From Brachybacterium sp. FME24 (GTDB lineage: Bacteria; Actinomycetota; Actinomycetes; Actinomycetales; Dermabacteraceae), in NCBI RefSeq assembly GCF_014897705.1, contig NZ_JABUXV010000020.1, positions 1-64,000 of the forward strand: a stretch of DNA of 64,000 bases, written 5' to 3'. Shown one piece after another: positions 28,922 through 38,091 of the stretch. The position numbers and the translations under genes are program-made. A model generated the notes under the pieces. It did not search any database, was not told the DNA's origin, and worked only from the letters and a program-made list of their open reading frames with translations. Positions within the stretch are counted from its first letter, which is position 1. Each line of letters starts with the position of its first letter.

Positions 28922-31288
28922 CTATCGGGCCGGACCCACGGATCGCGCCGCCGAGGGGTCGTCGGCGCGAAGAGCGACCGTGCCATGGACGTCGGTCCGG
29001 ATGATCTGGGTCCCGCTGCCGCGCAGGAGTCCCAGCAGATCCTCGGTGGGGTGGCCGAAGGTGTTGTCCTGCCCCACGGTGATCAGCGCGAGGTCGGCGT
29101 CGAGCTGATGGTAGAGCGGCTCGTGCTGGTGACGGGATCCGTGGTGCGCGACCTTCACGATGTCGGCAGGCCCGGGGGCGAGGGCGGCGACCTCCGCCTG
29201 GGCTGCGGGCTCCAGATCGCCGAGGGACACGAGACGAGTGCCGTCGGACCAGGTGGCCGAGAGGGCGACGGAGCAGTCGTTCGCGGCGTCCCCTTCCGCG
29301 GAACCGTCCTCGCGCTCGGAGGCGGAGTAGGCGTCCTCGGCGGAGCCCGGCCACAGCACGGTCAGGTCCAGGCCCTCCTGCCGCCAGGTCAGACCGGTCG
29401 TCGCCACGGTGGTGGTGGCCGCAGCCGCCACGACGTCCCGGCCCGCCTCGGGCAGCGGGCAGATCCACTGCTCAGCCGGTACGTAGGAGCCGGTCAGCGC
29501 AGCGCGTCCGCCGGTGTGGTCGAGGTGCGGGTGCGTCAGGACCAGCAGGTCGATGCCTTCCACCCGCAGATCGTCCAGGCATTCTCGCAGCGCCGCGGGC
29601 TCCGGGCCGGTGTCGATGAGGACGGTCGGTGAGTGCTCTGCCGTGGGCGCGGCGCGGAGGAGCAGGGCGTCGCCCTGCCCGACGGCGCAGACGGCGAGCG
29701 TCCAGGTCGGGGCGTCTCCGAGGGGAAGGATGCGCCCGATTCCCGGCGCGATCACGGCAACCAGGACCGCGGCGCTCACCCACCGCACCGCAGGCGCTCG
29801 GCGTGCGGCGACCGCGACGGTGAGGGCGAGCAGCACGGCCAGGGCGAGCAGGACTCCACCGGCCCCCTCGGGCACGGAGATGCGGGAACCCGGCAGGGCG
29901 TCGGCGGCGCGCGCGGTCAAGAGCACGAGGTGGGCACCGCCCGCGGCGACCGTGTTCAGGACCATGGCCGCCGCAGGCCAGAAAGTGCCGAGGACGAGGG
30001 CGAGCAGACCGATGACGGTGGAGGGCCCGACCAGAGGACCGACGATCATGTTCACCGGCACCGCCCAGAGGGAGACTTCCGGGGTGAGCAGGATCAGCAC
30101 AGGCGTGCAGGCGAGCTGGGCCACCAGGGGGACGGCGAGCACCAGCGCCATGGTCTCCCCCAGTCTCTGCCCGCTGAGTTCGACGATCGCCCGTGCCAGC
30201 GGCGGCGCCGTGATCAGGATGGCCGCAGTGGCCAGGGCGGAGAGCAGGAAGCCGATCGATGCCGCGGTCACAGGGTCGGTCACCGACCACAGCGCCACGG
30301 TGAGGGCGAGTGCGGCGACCGGGGATGCGCGCACCCCGGCGAAACGGGCCGCGAGCAGCGGGGCGGCCATGGTGGCCGCGCGCTGGACGCTCGGTTCGTC
30401 GCCGACGAACCACACATAGCCGATCACGACCAGCCCGGCGATCGCGATCCGGGGCCTGCGCCGCACGCCGGCGAGCAGCAGCGGGCCCAGGATGGCAGCG
30501 AGGACGAAGGCGATATTGGCGCCGGAGACCGCGACCAGGTGGGAGATGCCCGCCCGCCGCATCATCTCCTCGCTCGATTCGCTGAGCCCGGTCGTGTCTC
30601 CGCTGGTCATGCCGCGCACGAGGGCTGCTTCGTCGGCCGGCAGGTGCGCCGTGGCCGCGCGTGCCTGCTGACGCAGCGCGTGCCGCGCCGCCTGGGAGCG
30701 ATCGTTCGCACCGGTGACGGGCACCTCAGTGGCCTCGTAGATCCGCAGCACGACCAATCCACCACTGGTGGCCAGCGACCCACGCACCCGGATCGTGTCG
30801 CCGTCCTGGGCACGAGCCAGGTCATCGGCGACGTCGCCGTCCGCCTGCACCAGGAGCGGCAGCGATGCCGGCAGCCGGGTGTCCTCGCGACCGATGCGCG
30901 CGGGCCCGCGGACGGTGCGGGCCATCACCTGCGTCCCGGTCCGGGACCACTGGGGGCCGGCGGTGGGGGCCGCAGGGTCGCCGTTCGCGACGACCGTGAG
31001 CTCGACGATCAGGCCCTCACGCGCAGCCTCCCCGAGCAGATGATCTGTTCCCCCGTGACGTTGCAGGGCGGGGAACAGGAGCGCCCCGGCGAGGACCAGG
31101 ATCCCGAGGTGCGCGAAGATCCCGTGCCGAGTGCGGGTGCCCCCGATGAGCATGACCGCTGCCAGCGCCAGAGCGACGATCACCGCACCGGCGGCGATCG
31201 CCGCCGAGGTACCGGCCGTCACGCCCAGTACCGCGAGGGCCCAGATGCAGGTGGCCGCCGGGAGCAGTCGCAGATCGGCACGCTTCAC
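28922..31288 (-). CDS. comEC: ComEC/Rec2-family DNA-uptake protein
   Basis: A 788-aa polytopic membrane protein. The N-terminal two hydrophobic hairpins and soluble DUF4131-like domain precede the Competence domain (from about 230, GISHLVAVSGANIAFVLAAI). A C-terminal metallo-beta-lactamase domain has an intact THPHLDHTGG motif and KVAHHGS. In competent bacteria it forms the inner-membrane channel for single-stranded DNA and may degrade one strand. It starts with GTG 13 bp after comEA. No type IV pilus genes lie in the window, so competence itself is not demonstrated. Confidence 0.93.
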   Translation of the reverse strand: MKRADLRLLPAATCIWALAVLGVTAGTSAAIAAGAVIVALALAAVMLIGGTRTRHGIFAHLGILVLAGALLFPALQRHGGTDHLLGEAAREGLIVELTVVANGDPAAPTAGPQWSRTGTQVMARTVRGPARIGREDTRLPASLPLLVQADGDVADDLARAQDGDTIRVRGSLATSGGLVVLRIYEATEVPVTGANDRSQAARHALRQQARAATAHLPADEAALVRGMTSGDTTGLSESSEEMMRRAGISHLVAVSGANIAFVLAAILGPLLLAGVRRRPRIAIAGLVVIGYVWFVGDEPSVQRAATMAAPLLAARFAGVRASPVAALALTVALWSVTDPVTAASIGFLLSALATAAILITAPPLARAIVELSGQRLGETMALVLAVPLVAQLACTPVLILLTPEVSLWAVPVNMIVGPLVGPSTVIGLLALVLGTFWPAAAMVLNTVAAGGAHLVLLTARAADALPGSRISVPEGAGGVLLALAVLLALTVAVAARRAPAVRWVSAAVLVAVIAPGIGRILPLGDAPTWTLAVCAVGQGDALLLRAAPTAEHSPTVLIDTGPEPAALRECLDDLRVEGIDLLVLTHPHLDHTGGRAALTGSYVPAEQWICPLPEAGRDVVAAAATTTVATTGLTWRQEGLDLTVLWPGSAEDAYSASEREDGSAEGDAANDCSVALSATWSDGTRLVSLGDLEPAAQAEVAALAPGPADIVKVAHHGSRHQHEPLYHQLDADLALITVGQDNTFGHPTEDLLGLLRGSGTQIIRTDVHGTVALRADDPSAARSVGPAR

Positions 31289-31301
31289 GAGCGCAGCTCA
31301 C

Positions 31302-32219
31302 TCATACGGTGGCCGTCCCACGGATCTCCTCGAGAGTCGCGGGGCCGATCCCGGAGACTTCGAGCAGTCCGTCGACCGAGGTGAACGGCCCGTTCTTCTC
31401 CCGGTGCTCGAGGATGCGCTGGGCGATCGCGGGACCCACGCCCGGCAGCTGTTCGAGGTCGGTCGCCGTTGCGGTGTTCAGGTCGATGTGCCCGCCCGCA
31501 GAGCTGCCCGCGTCGCTGCTGTCTGCGCCACCGCCGTCCTCCCCCTCGCCAGCTCCGGAGGGCGCTGAGACAGCCGCGGGTGGCTCCTCCCCTGGCCTGG
31601 GCACATGGATCTGCTCGCCATCGGTCACGGTGCGGGCCAGGTTCACGGCGGAGAGCTCCCCGTCCGCGGTCGCGCCGCCGGCGGCGCGCAGCGCGTCGTC
31701 CACGCGGGACCCCGGCGGCAGCTTCACGACCCCCGGACTCTCGACGGCGCCGGAGACATGGACGACGAGTTCCGAGGGACCGTCGGTCGCGCTCGTGTTC
31801 TCGGCGCCGTCCTCGGCGGGCGCGGAATCGTCCCGGCCGGCCGAGCCTGTCGAGCTCCCAGCAGTGTCGGGATCGACGTCAGGTTCTGCGCCGTTCTCCT
31901 TCTCGGTCACTGCGTCGGTATCAATGTCAGCCTCGGCAGCTGCGGGGTCTTCGTCGGCCGTTGCGCTCTCGGCCGCGACGACGTCCTCGCCGCCGAGGGG
32001 CACCGCAGTGCCGGCTCCGGAGAGGTGAATGACGCCCACCGCGATCAGGACCAGTACGGCAATACCTACGAGTGCCGAGGGCGACGGGGACGGGAGGGTG
32101 AAACGACGTGCGGGCTTGTGCTCCGTGTGGTCGCGGCGCTCGATCAGTGCGTCACCGGTGCGTCGATGACGCCCGGCCGGTCGGCGTCCCACGCCGGAGG
32201 ATCGTCCCTGTGCTCCCAT
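31302..32219 (-). CDS. comEA: ComEA-like helix-hairpin-helix DNA-binding protein
   Basis: A 305-aa membrane-anchored DNA receptor. A basic cytoplasmic N-terminus (about 45 residues) and one membrane span (ALVGIAVLVLIAVGVIHL) come first, then an acidic disordered linker of roughly 75 residues. An SLBB domain follows (LVVHVSGAVESPGVVKLPPG). The C-terminus carries a tandem helix-hairpin-helix (HIDLNTATATDLEQLPGVGP, then LLEVSGIGPATLEEI). It is upstream of comEC and likely presents DNA to it. A leaderless promoter ends at its ATG. Confidence 0.92.
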   Translation of the reverse strand: MGAQGRSSGVGRRPAGRHRRTGDALIERRDHTEHKPARRFTLPSPSPSALVGIAVLVLIAVGVIHLSGAGTAVPLGGEDVVAAESATADEDPAAAEADIDTDAVTEKENGAEPDVDPDTAGSSTGSAGRDDSAPAEDGAENTSATDGPSELVVHVSGAVESPGVVKLPPGSRVDDALRAAGGATADGELSAVNLARTVTDGEQIHVPRPGEEPPAAVSAPSGAGEGEDGGGADSSDAGSSAGGHIDLNTATATDLEQLPGVGPAIAQRILEHREKNGPFTSVDGLLEVSGIGPATLEEIRGTATV

Positions 32220-32226
32220 GCCCGCG

Positions 32227-32256
32227 ACCCTAAGGAGGACACGGGCCTCCGGTCAG
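32227..32256 (-). promoter_or_regulatory. Leaderless promoter of comEA-comEC-holA
   Basis: On the minus strand -35 CTGACC (32251-32256), an 18-bp spacer and -10 TAGGGT (32227-32232) end seven bases before the comEA ATG, without a Shine-Dalgarno site. The -35 is the same hexamer as at the ABC exporter promoter. The remaining 32257-32399 shows nothing recognisable. Confidence 0.55.
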
Positions 32257-32399
32257 CGCCGCACCCGGACATGGGGACGACAGGGCACTGGGGAGGAACC
32301 ATCGCGAGGCGCCGGGGCGCGCGGAGCTCGATCCGGGACGGGTCCGACGAGCGGACGGAGCGGAGACCCGGCGGGGCTGGGGTCAGACGGAGCTGGGCC

Positions 32400-33128
32400 T
32401 CAGGCGATCCCGAGCATCGTCAGCCACTGCCCCCAGAAAGCTGCGAGGATCACGATGATCACGACCACGTACCAGGCGACGGAGAGCACCACCCAGTGGC
32501 GCAGCACGCTCGCCAGCGGGGCCGGCAGCCTCAGGTCACCGCTCTCGATGCTGCGAGCGAGGGTCGAGAAGAACATGGGCGCGGTCACGGTCCAGATGAC
32601 CATGCACCACGGGCACAGCGCCTTGATGACGAAGATTGCCGAGATCGCCAGGAACTGGATGTACCCGAAGGCGAAGGTCATGCCACCCAGCCGGGCCCAG
32701 CGGAACCAGGGGGGCAGATGGGTGCCGCTGACCATCAGCGCACCGACCATCGCCATGATCGCGTAGCCGGCCAGTCCGATCGCCTGATTGGGCAGCCCGA
32801 GGGCCGAGGCCTGCCAGGTCATCATCACGTTGCCGCAGGAGATGAACGGGTTGATGTCGCAGGCGAGCGATGCCCCGGGATTCTGGAGCAGGAACTCCTT
32901 GTCGATCAGGAGCTTCAGCGCGGAGATCCAGCCGAGGAGACCACCGAGCAGGAGCACGGCCCCTGTCAGTCGCGCACCGGCGCGCTGCGTCGAGGAGCGT
33001 TCTTCGGCGAGCTCCGCGTCGATCTGCGCGATCAGCTCCGCGTCGGTGGCGTCTGCGTCGTCTGTGTAATCCGCGTCGTCTGTGTCGTCTGCGTCGGCAG
33101 GACCGGTGGTGGAGGCGTGGTGGCTCAT
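32400..33128 (-). CDS. Vitamin K epoxide reductase (VKOR) family protein
   Basis: A 242-aa membrane protein with about five spans. The loop cysteines (ACDINPFISCGNV) and the redox CxxC (ALCPWCMVIW) are intact. Bacterial VKOR re-oxidises a DsbA-like partner using quinone and so drives extracytoplasmic disulfide formation in actinobacteria. The N-terminal ~45 residues are acidic Asp/Thr-rich repeats (TDDADY-like) with no family counterpart. No dsbA-like gene is adjacent. Confidence 0.92.
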   Translation of the reverse strand: MSHHASTTGPADADDTDDADYTDDADATDAELIAQIDAELAEERSSTQRAGARLTGAVLLLGGLLGWISALKLLIDKEFLLQNPGASLACDINPFISCGNVMMTWQASALGLPNQAIGLAGYAIMAMVGALMVSGTHLPPWFRWARLGGMTFAFGYIQFLAISAIFVIKALCPWCMVIWTVTAPMFFSTLARSIESGDLRLPAPLASVLRHWVVLSVAWYVVVIIVILAAFWGQWLTMLGIA

Positions 33129-33180
33129 GTCTGGTCCGGGATCTTCCGTGCGAAGGGTATCGGGAACGTGCCGCGAGGCC

Positions 33181-34176
33181 TCAGTCGGTGACCGGGTGCT
33201 CGCGGAACCAGGTGGCGAGGTGCGCGTTGCCCTCGTCCATCGACACGCGCGGCGTCCACTGCAGGCGCTCGCGGGTACGCCGCTGGTCGAACCAGTGCGC
33301 GGTGGACATCTGCTCGGCGAGGAACTCCGTCATCGGCGGTTCGTCATGGCCGGGACGCGCCTCCCAGATCCGCTCGACCACGCGGCCCGCGAAGCGGCCG
33401 ACCGAGCCGGGGATCTGCAGTCTCGGACGCGGCACCTCGGCGGCGTCGCACCAGCCGTTGAACACGTCACGCACCGTACGGGGTTCGCCGTTGGTGATCA
33501 CGAAGCTCTCGCCGTGGACGTCGTCGATCCGGTCCAGCGCCGCGACGATCGCGTCGGCCGCGTTGGTCACGTAGGTCGTGTCGATCAGCGCCATGCCTCC
33601 ATCGAACAGGGGCAGGCGGCCGCTCCTGGCGCGGTCGACGATCCGGCCCACCAGCTGCGTGTCGCCGGGGCCCCACACGATGTGGGGGCGCACGGAGGTC
33701 ACCAGCAGGCCGTCCTCGCCGTCGGCCCCCATCGCCACCAGCTCGGCGGACGCCTTGGTGCGCGAGTAGGGGCCGCGGGCACGGTCGGGATCCGCCGCGG
33801 TGGCGTCCAGACCCTCGATCGCGCGGCCGAGATGGGCGACCGACGGGGAGGACACGTTCACCAGCGTCCCGCCGCCGTGTGCGCGCAGCGCGGACACGAC
33901 ATTCTCGGTGCCCCCGACGTTGATCGCCCTGTACTCGTGCTCGGGCCCGGAGATGGACACCTTCGCGGCGAGGTGGATGACGGCGTCGGCGCCACGGGCC
34001 GCGCGCCGCACGTCGTCCGCCTCGGTGAGGGAACCGATGACATCTTCGACGCCGGGGATCGCGGCCGGTCGGCGCTGGAAGGCCCGCACCCGGGCGCCGC
34101 GGTCCCTCAGGGTCGTCGCGACGGCACCTCCGAGCATTCCGGAGGCGCCGGTGACCAGGATCGTCGGCGAGCTCAC
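33181..34176 (-). CDS. oleD: OleD, NAD(P)H-dependent 2-alkyl-3-ketoacid reductase
   Basis: A 331-aa extended short-chain dehydrogenase. The nucleotide motif TGASGMLGG is at the N-terminus, and the catalytic Y-x3-K is in PYSRTKASAE. It is related to 3-beta-hydroxysteroid dehydrogenases. In the olefin pathway it reduces the 2-alkyl-3-ketoacid made by OleA to the beta-hydroxy acid. The GTG start (34176) overlaps the stop of oleBC as GTGA. It is the last gene of oleA-oleBC-oleD. Confidence 0.88.
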   Translation of the reverse strand: MSSPTILVTGASGMLGGAVATTLRDRGARVRAFQRRPAAIPGVEDVIGSLTEADDVRRAARGADAVIHLAAKVSISGPEHEYRAINVGGTENVVSALRAHGGGTLVNVSSPSVAHLGRAIEGLDATAADPDRARGPYSRTKASAELVAMGADGEDGLLVTSVRPHIVWGPGDTQLVGRIVDRARSGRLPLFDGGMALIDTTYVTNAADAIVAALDRIDDVHGESFVITNGEPRTVRDVFNGWCDAAEVPRPRLQIPGSVGRFAGRVVERIWEARPGHDEPPMTEFLAEQMSTAHWFDQRRTRERLQWTPRVSMDEGNAHLATWFREHPVTD

Positions 34177-36854
34177 AGCGCTCCGGCCTTCTCCCCGCGC
34201 AGGGTCTGACCGGCCCAGCGCGACAGCGCCGCGCGGTCGATCTTCGAGTTGTGGCGGATGTCGGTGGGCAGCGCGCTGGTGGTGAACACCGCGACGACCT
34301 CGGCCCCGGAGCGGTCGCGCACGGTACGGCGCACCGCCTCCTGCAGGGACGTCGTCGCGGCCCGCGGGCGGCCCGTCCGTCCGGGCCGGTAGCCGGCCTC
34401 GGTCTCGAGGATCACGACGACCTGCTGGGTTCCGCGAGGGCCGACGACGGCGGCGCCGGCACGACGCACGGTCGGCACGGTCTCGGCGGCGTCCTCGACC
34501 TGGACAGGGGTGAACAGTCCGTCGGCCGTGGCCAGCACGTGATCCGCGCGGCCCTCGACCCACAGGCGGCCTGCGCCGTCGAGGTGGCCGACGTCGCCGG
34601 TGGCGTGCCAGCCCGGGAACCGCATGGAGGTGCGGGTGGTGCGCCACAGCATCAGGTAGCGATCGCGCACGTGCGGGGCGCGGATGAGGATCTCACCGGT
34701 GACGTCCGGGTCCTGGCTGGTCTCGCCGGTGGTCCGGCCCTCCTTGTCCATGACGGCGATGGCGATCTCGACCCGGGGAACCGGGCGGCCGACGCACACG
34801 CCCGAACCCTGACCGGCTTCCTCGATGCCCTCGAGATCGATCGCCGTGACGGCCAGGCATTCGGTCATGCCGTACGGAGTCAGCGCCCTCGCCTGCGGCA
34901 TCAGGGTGCGCAGCTCGCGCAGCAGGTGCGCGGGGATCGGGGCGCCGGCGGAGAAGAAGCTCGCCGCGCTCGCGATCGCGGCCCTGCCGTACTCGTCGAG
35001 CTGATCGGCGGTGTCCAGGATGTTGCGCAGCGCCGCAGGAGCGGTGAACACGGCAGGCTCACCGAGCGCGGCGATCGCCTCGGCGAGGGCCGGCGCCGTG
35101 AGCTCACCGGGGCGGGTGATGTCCATGTCGGGGACCACCGTCGGCGCACCGAGCGCGGGCCCGAGCAGGGCGAAGGGGGCGAAGCCGGCCACCAGGCCGC
35201 GCTCCGGATCGAGCTGGAGGGTGTCCCCGACGGCGGTGAACATGGCGCTCATCTGCCGGTGCGTGTACACGGCACCCTTGGCGGGACCGGTCGAGCCGGA
35301 AGTGAACAGGATCGCCGCGTCGGCGTCCTGCTCGGGCCAAGGGGCGTGCAGCGGGGCTCCGAGCTCGCGCATCATCGATCCGGAGGTCGCGAGCTGCGCG
35401 ATCGAGGTCTCGACTCCGAGGGCGGCACGGTCCACGGTGGGCAGCTGCTCGACGCTGAGGCGCCGGCCGGGCCAGCCCATCGCGCGGGCACCGACCAGGG
35501 CCTTGGTGATACCGATCAGCCAATCCGGGTGGGAGCCGATCACGGCGCGAGTGAGGCCGGGGACGCCGAGCCCGGCGTCCGCGATGACGGCGACCGCGCC
35601 GATGCGCAGGCAGGCGTAGAGCACGCCGGTGAGATCGGCGCCGGGGGTGATCAGGATGCTCACGCGGTCCCCGGGACGGATCCCGTGTCCCAGCATGCCC
35701 GCGGCGATGTCGTCGACCCGACGGTTCAGCAGCGACCAGGAGATCTCCCGTCGCTCACCGTCCGCACCGGACATCTCGACCACGGCGGGGCTGTGGGCAT
35801 GGGCAGGGTCCGCGGCCAGGCGCGCGATGGGTTCGCCGATGTGGCGCTCCAGGGCGGGTTCGGCGTAGGAGGACACCGGGCGCCAGGGCTCGGCCTCCTG
35901 CTCGGAGTCGGGTCCGACGCGCTCGCGCAGCCAGTCGGCGACCAGGCCGGCGACGTCGGCGTCCTCCCACACCAGATGCGAGGTCTTCTCGAAGCGGTGC
36001 ACATCGGCGTGGGGGACGCGCTCGATGAGGTCGCGCAGGTAGCGGTCGGAGAAGGTGACGTCGCGAGGGCCCCAGGCGAACAGGGTGGGGACCGTCAGGT
36101 CGCGGATGCCCTCGGCGAGACGCTCGAGGGTGGGACGCGACGGATGGTCTGCGTCGGCGGGGATGTCGGCGACGAAGTGCTCGATCCCCTTGCGACGGGC
36201 ACGGGTGCGGTACGGCGCGAGGTAGGCATCCTGGACCTCCCGGGGCAGCGGAGGCCTGGACAGCGCGATCGTGGTGCGCAGGAAGGTGTCGGTCAAAGAC
36301 GTCGAGGCGGGCAGGAAGGCAGGTGCGGTCGCGAGCTGAAGCGCCTTGGGCAGCGACTCCCCCAGCTCCTGGTGGATGCCGGTGTTGGTGAGGATCATGC
36401 CGGCGAGGTCGTGACGGTTGTCCAGCGCCCAGCCGACCGAGACGATGCCGCCCCAGTCGTGGCCGACGGTCACCACCGGGCCGCGCACGGAGAGGGCGTC
36501 GGTCAGCAGCGACAGGTCGGTGATGCGGTCCTGCAGGCGACGATTGACGCCGGTGCGCTCGGACCAGCCCATCTCCAGCTGATCCACGGCGATGAGCCGC
36601 CACGGGATGTCCTCGCGCACCAGGGAGCGGAACAGGAACGAGTAGGTGGGATTGCCGTGCACGGCGAGCAGGGTGCCCTGCGGCGTGATGCCGCGCTCGG
36701 CCAGCAGCGGACCGGAATCCAGCAGATGCCAGCGGCGCAGCTCGCCTTCATGGTCCCGCACTTCGAGGGTGCGGCTGATGCGCGGGTCCACGTCGGGCAT
36801 GCCGGGGATCTCGCCGATCGCCGCGCGGCGGCGACCCTTGCTGCCGGTGTTCAC
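34173..36854 (-). CDS. oleBC: OleBC fusion: beta-lactone decarboxylase plus beta-lactone synthetase
   Basis: An 893-aa two-domain protein. Residues ~30-310 form the alpha/beta-hydrolase OleB with nucleophile Asp in VGHDWGG, HGNPTYSFLF and a late His (EKTSHLVWED); it decarboxylates cis-beta-lactones to cis-olefins. Residues ~330-893 form the AMP-binding OleC domain (FTSGSTGPAKGAVYTH; TPYGMTECLAV; HATGDVGHLDGAGRLWVEGR), which makes the beta-lactone from the beta-hydroxy acid. The fusion is known from Micrococcus and other actinobacteria. The GTG at 36854 is preferred since GGAGG is seven bases upstream; 36857 is an alternative. It overlaps oleA and oleD by 4 bp each. Confidence 0.9.
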   Translation of the reverse strand: MNTGSKGRRRAAIGEIPGMPDVDPRISRTLEVRDHEGELRRWHLLDSGPLLAERGITPQGTLLAVHGNPTYSFLFRSLVREDIPWRLIAVDQLEMGWSERTGVNRRLQDRITDLSLLTDALSVRGPVVTVGHDWGGIVSVGWALDNRHDLAGMILTNTGIHQELGESLPKALQLATAPAFLPASTSLTDTFLRTTIALSRPPLPREVQDAYLAPYRTRARRKGIEHFVADIPADADHPSRPTLERLAEGIRDLTVPTLFAWGPRDVTFSDRYLRDLIERVPHADVHRFEKTSHLVWEDADVAGLVADWLRERVGPDSEQEAEPWRPVSSYAEPALERHIGEPIARLAADPAHAHSPAVVEMSGADGERREISWSLLNRRVDDIAAGMLGHGIRPGDRVSILITPGADLTGVLYACLRIGAVAVIADAGLGVPGLTRAVIGSHPDWLIGITKALVGARAMGWPGRRLSVEQLPTVDRAALGVETSIAQLATSGSMMRELGAPLHAPWPEQDADAAILFTSGSTGPAKGAVYTHRQMSAMFTAVGDTLQLDPERGLVAGFAPFALLGPALGAPTVVPDMDITRPGELTAPALAEAIAALGEPAVFTAPAALRNILDTADQLDEYGRAAIASAASFFSAGAPIPAHLLRELRTLMPQARALTPYGMTECLAVTAIDLEGIEEAGQGSGVCVGRPVPRVEIAIAVMDKEGRTTGETSQDPDVTGEILIRAPHVRDRYLMLWRTTRTSMRFPGWHATGDVGHLDGAGRLWVEGRADHVLATADGLFTPVQVEDAAETVPTVRRAGAAVVGPRGTQQVVVILETEAGYRPGRTGRPRAATTSLQEAVRRTVRDRSGAEVVAVFTTSALPTDIRHNSKIDRAALSRWAGQTLRGEKAGAL

Positions 36855-37888
36855 CACTGGACCTCCATCATCGCGGTGTTGAGCCCGGATCCGACCCCCA
36901 TCAGGAGGACACGTTCACCGCGCTTGACGTCGTTCTGGATGCTCGCCAGGGTCATCGGGACCGCTTCGGCGGCGATGTTCCCCCAGTCGGGGAAGGTCAC
37001 CGGGATGCGTTCCATCCCCACTCCGGTGATCTTCGAGAAGTTGCGGGTGTAGACCATCGAGACCTGGTGCGGGATCACGTGCTCGATGCTCTTGAAGTCG
37101 AGACCGGACTCGTTGGCACCCTTCCAGGTGTCCAGGATCAGCTGGATCCCGTTCTCCAGCAGGCCGGCGGAGTCCGTGCGCATGTCGTGCATGTCCGCCA
37201 CGCACAGCTCGTGGTGCTCCGTGCCGGCGCGCGCCTGGGTGACCTTGAGGCGGTGGCCCTCGGGATGCTCGTCCGCCGGGCCGATGACCGCGGCGGCGGC
37301 CCCGGAGCCCAGGGTCAGGGAGGCGAACTGATTGTTGAAGTCCGCGCGCGTGGACGTCTTGGAGTTGAGGCGTTCGATGGTCCCGCGCTGGACCTGCTCG
37401 ACGTCCTCGGCACCGACGATCAGGGCGTACTTGATCTGCCCGGCGTCGATCATCCCGGCGGCCATCGTCATGGCGTTGACGAATCCGAGGCAGGCGTTGG
37501 TGATGTCGAAGTTCATGCAGCTCGGGGGCATACCGAGCGAGTGGTGGATGCCGGTGGAGACCGCGGGCTCCAGATGCTGGCGGGAGACGGAAGCGTTGAT
37601 CAGCAGCCCGACCTGATCACGCATGATGCCCGCCTTGGCCATGGCGCGCTCGGCGGCGAGCACGACGCCCTGCTTCCAGCCGTTCTGCGGATCGCGCCAC
37701 CAACGGCGCTCATAGACCCCGGCCACACGCTGCAGCACACCCTTGGGCAGGCGCAGGCGCTTGCGGGCAGGGGCGAGCATCTCGTCGATCTCGTCAGAGG
37801 TGACCGTGACCTGCGGCAGGGTCATCTCGACCGAGAGCAAGGAGGCATTCCGGTGGACGAATCCTGTATTCCCGTTCCCATTTCCCAT
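36851..37888 (-). CDS. oleA: OleA, long-chain acyl-CoA head-to-head condensing thiolase
   Basis: A 345-aa thiolase-fold enzyme that condenses two fatty acyl-CoAs to a 2-alkyl-3-ketoacid, the first step of long-chain olefin synthesis. The active-site Cys is in ITNACLGFVNA, His in HVIPHQVSMVY, Asn in GVGSGLNTAM, and the OleA-specific Glu in QHLEPAVSTGIHHSLGMP. FabH-type enzymes lack this Glu context. It is the first gene of the ole operon. The spaces before it (37889-38091) carry no further gene. Confidence 0.92.
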   Translation of the reverse strand: MGNGNGNTGFVHRNASLLSVEMTLPQVTVTSDEIDEMLAPARKRLRLPKGVLQRVAGVYERRWWRDPQNGWKQGVVLAAERAMAKAGIMRDQVGLLINASVSRQHLEPAVSTGIHHSLGMPPSCMNFDITNACLGFVNAMTMAAGMIDAGQIKYALIVGAEDVEQVQRGTIERLNSKTSTRADFNNQFASLTLGSGAAAAVIGPADEHPEGHRLKVTQARAGTEHHELCVADMHDMRTDSAGLLENGIQLILDTWKGANESGLDFKSIEHVIPHQVSMVYTRNFSKITGVGMERIPVTFPDWGNIAAEAVPMTLASIQNDVKRGERVLLMGVGSGLNTAMMEVQW

Positions 37889-38091
37889 CTGCGTGCGCTA
37901 CCTCGTTCGTCTCGTGCATCTCATGGTGGACATGGCCGCGGCGCGGACGCCGCTCCGAGGGGCCGACGCCGAACGGCGAGGGCACGACGGGAACAGGCTC
38001 ATGCTTCGGCCATTCTCACACCGTCACCTGAGGGGTGCCTGCCCGGGTGTCGGATCCCACGTCGGTCCCTCCCGGGCCGGGAAGCCGGCGC

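Noticed and set aside
36851-37888. FabH-type 3-oxoacyl-ACP synthase of fatty acid synthesis
   Set aside because: The Glu-containing EPAVSTGIHHSLG segment and the oleBC-oleD context identify OleA.
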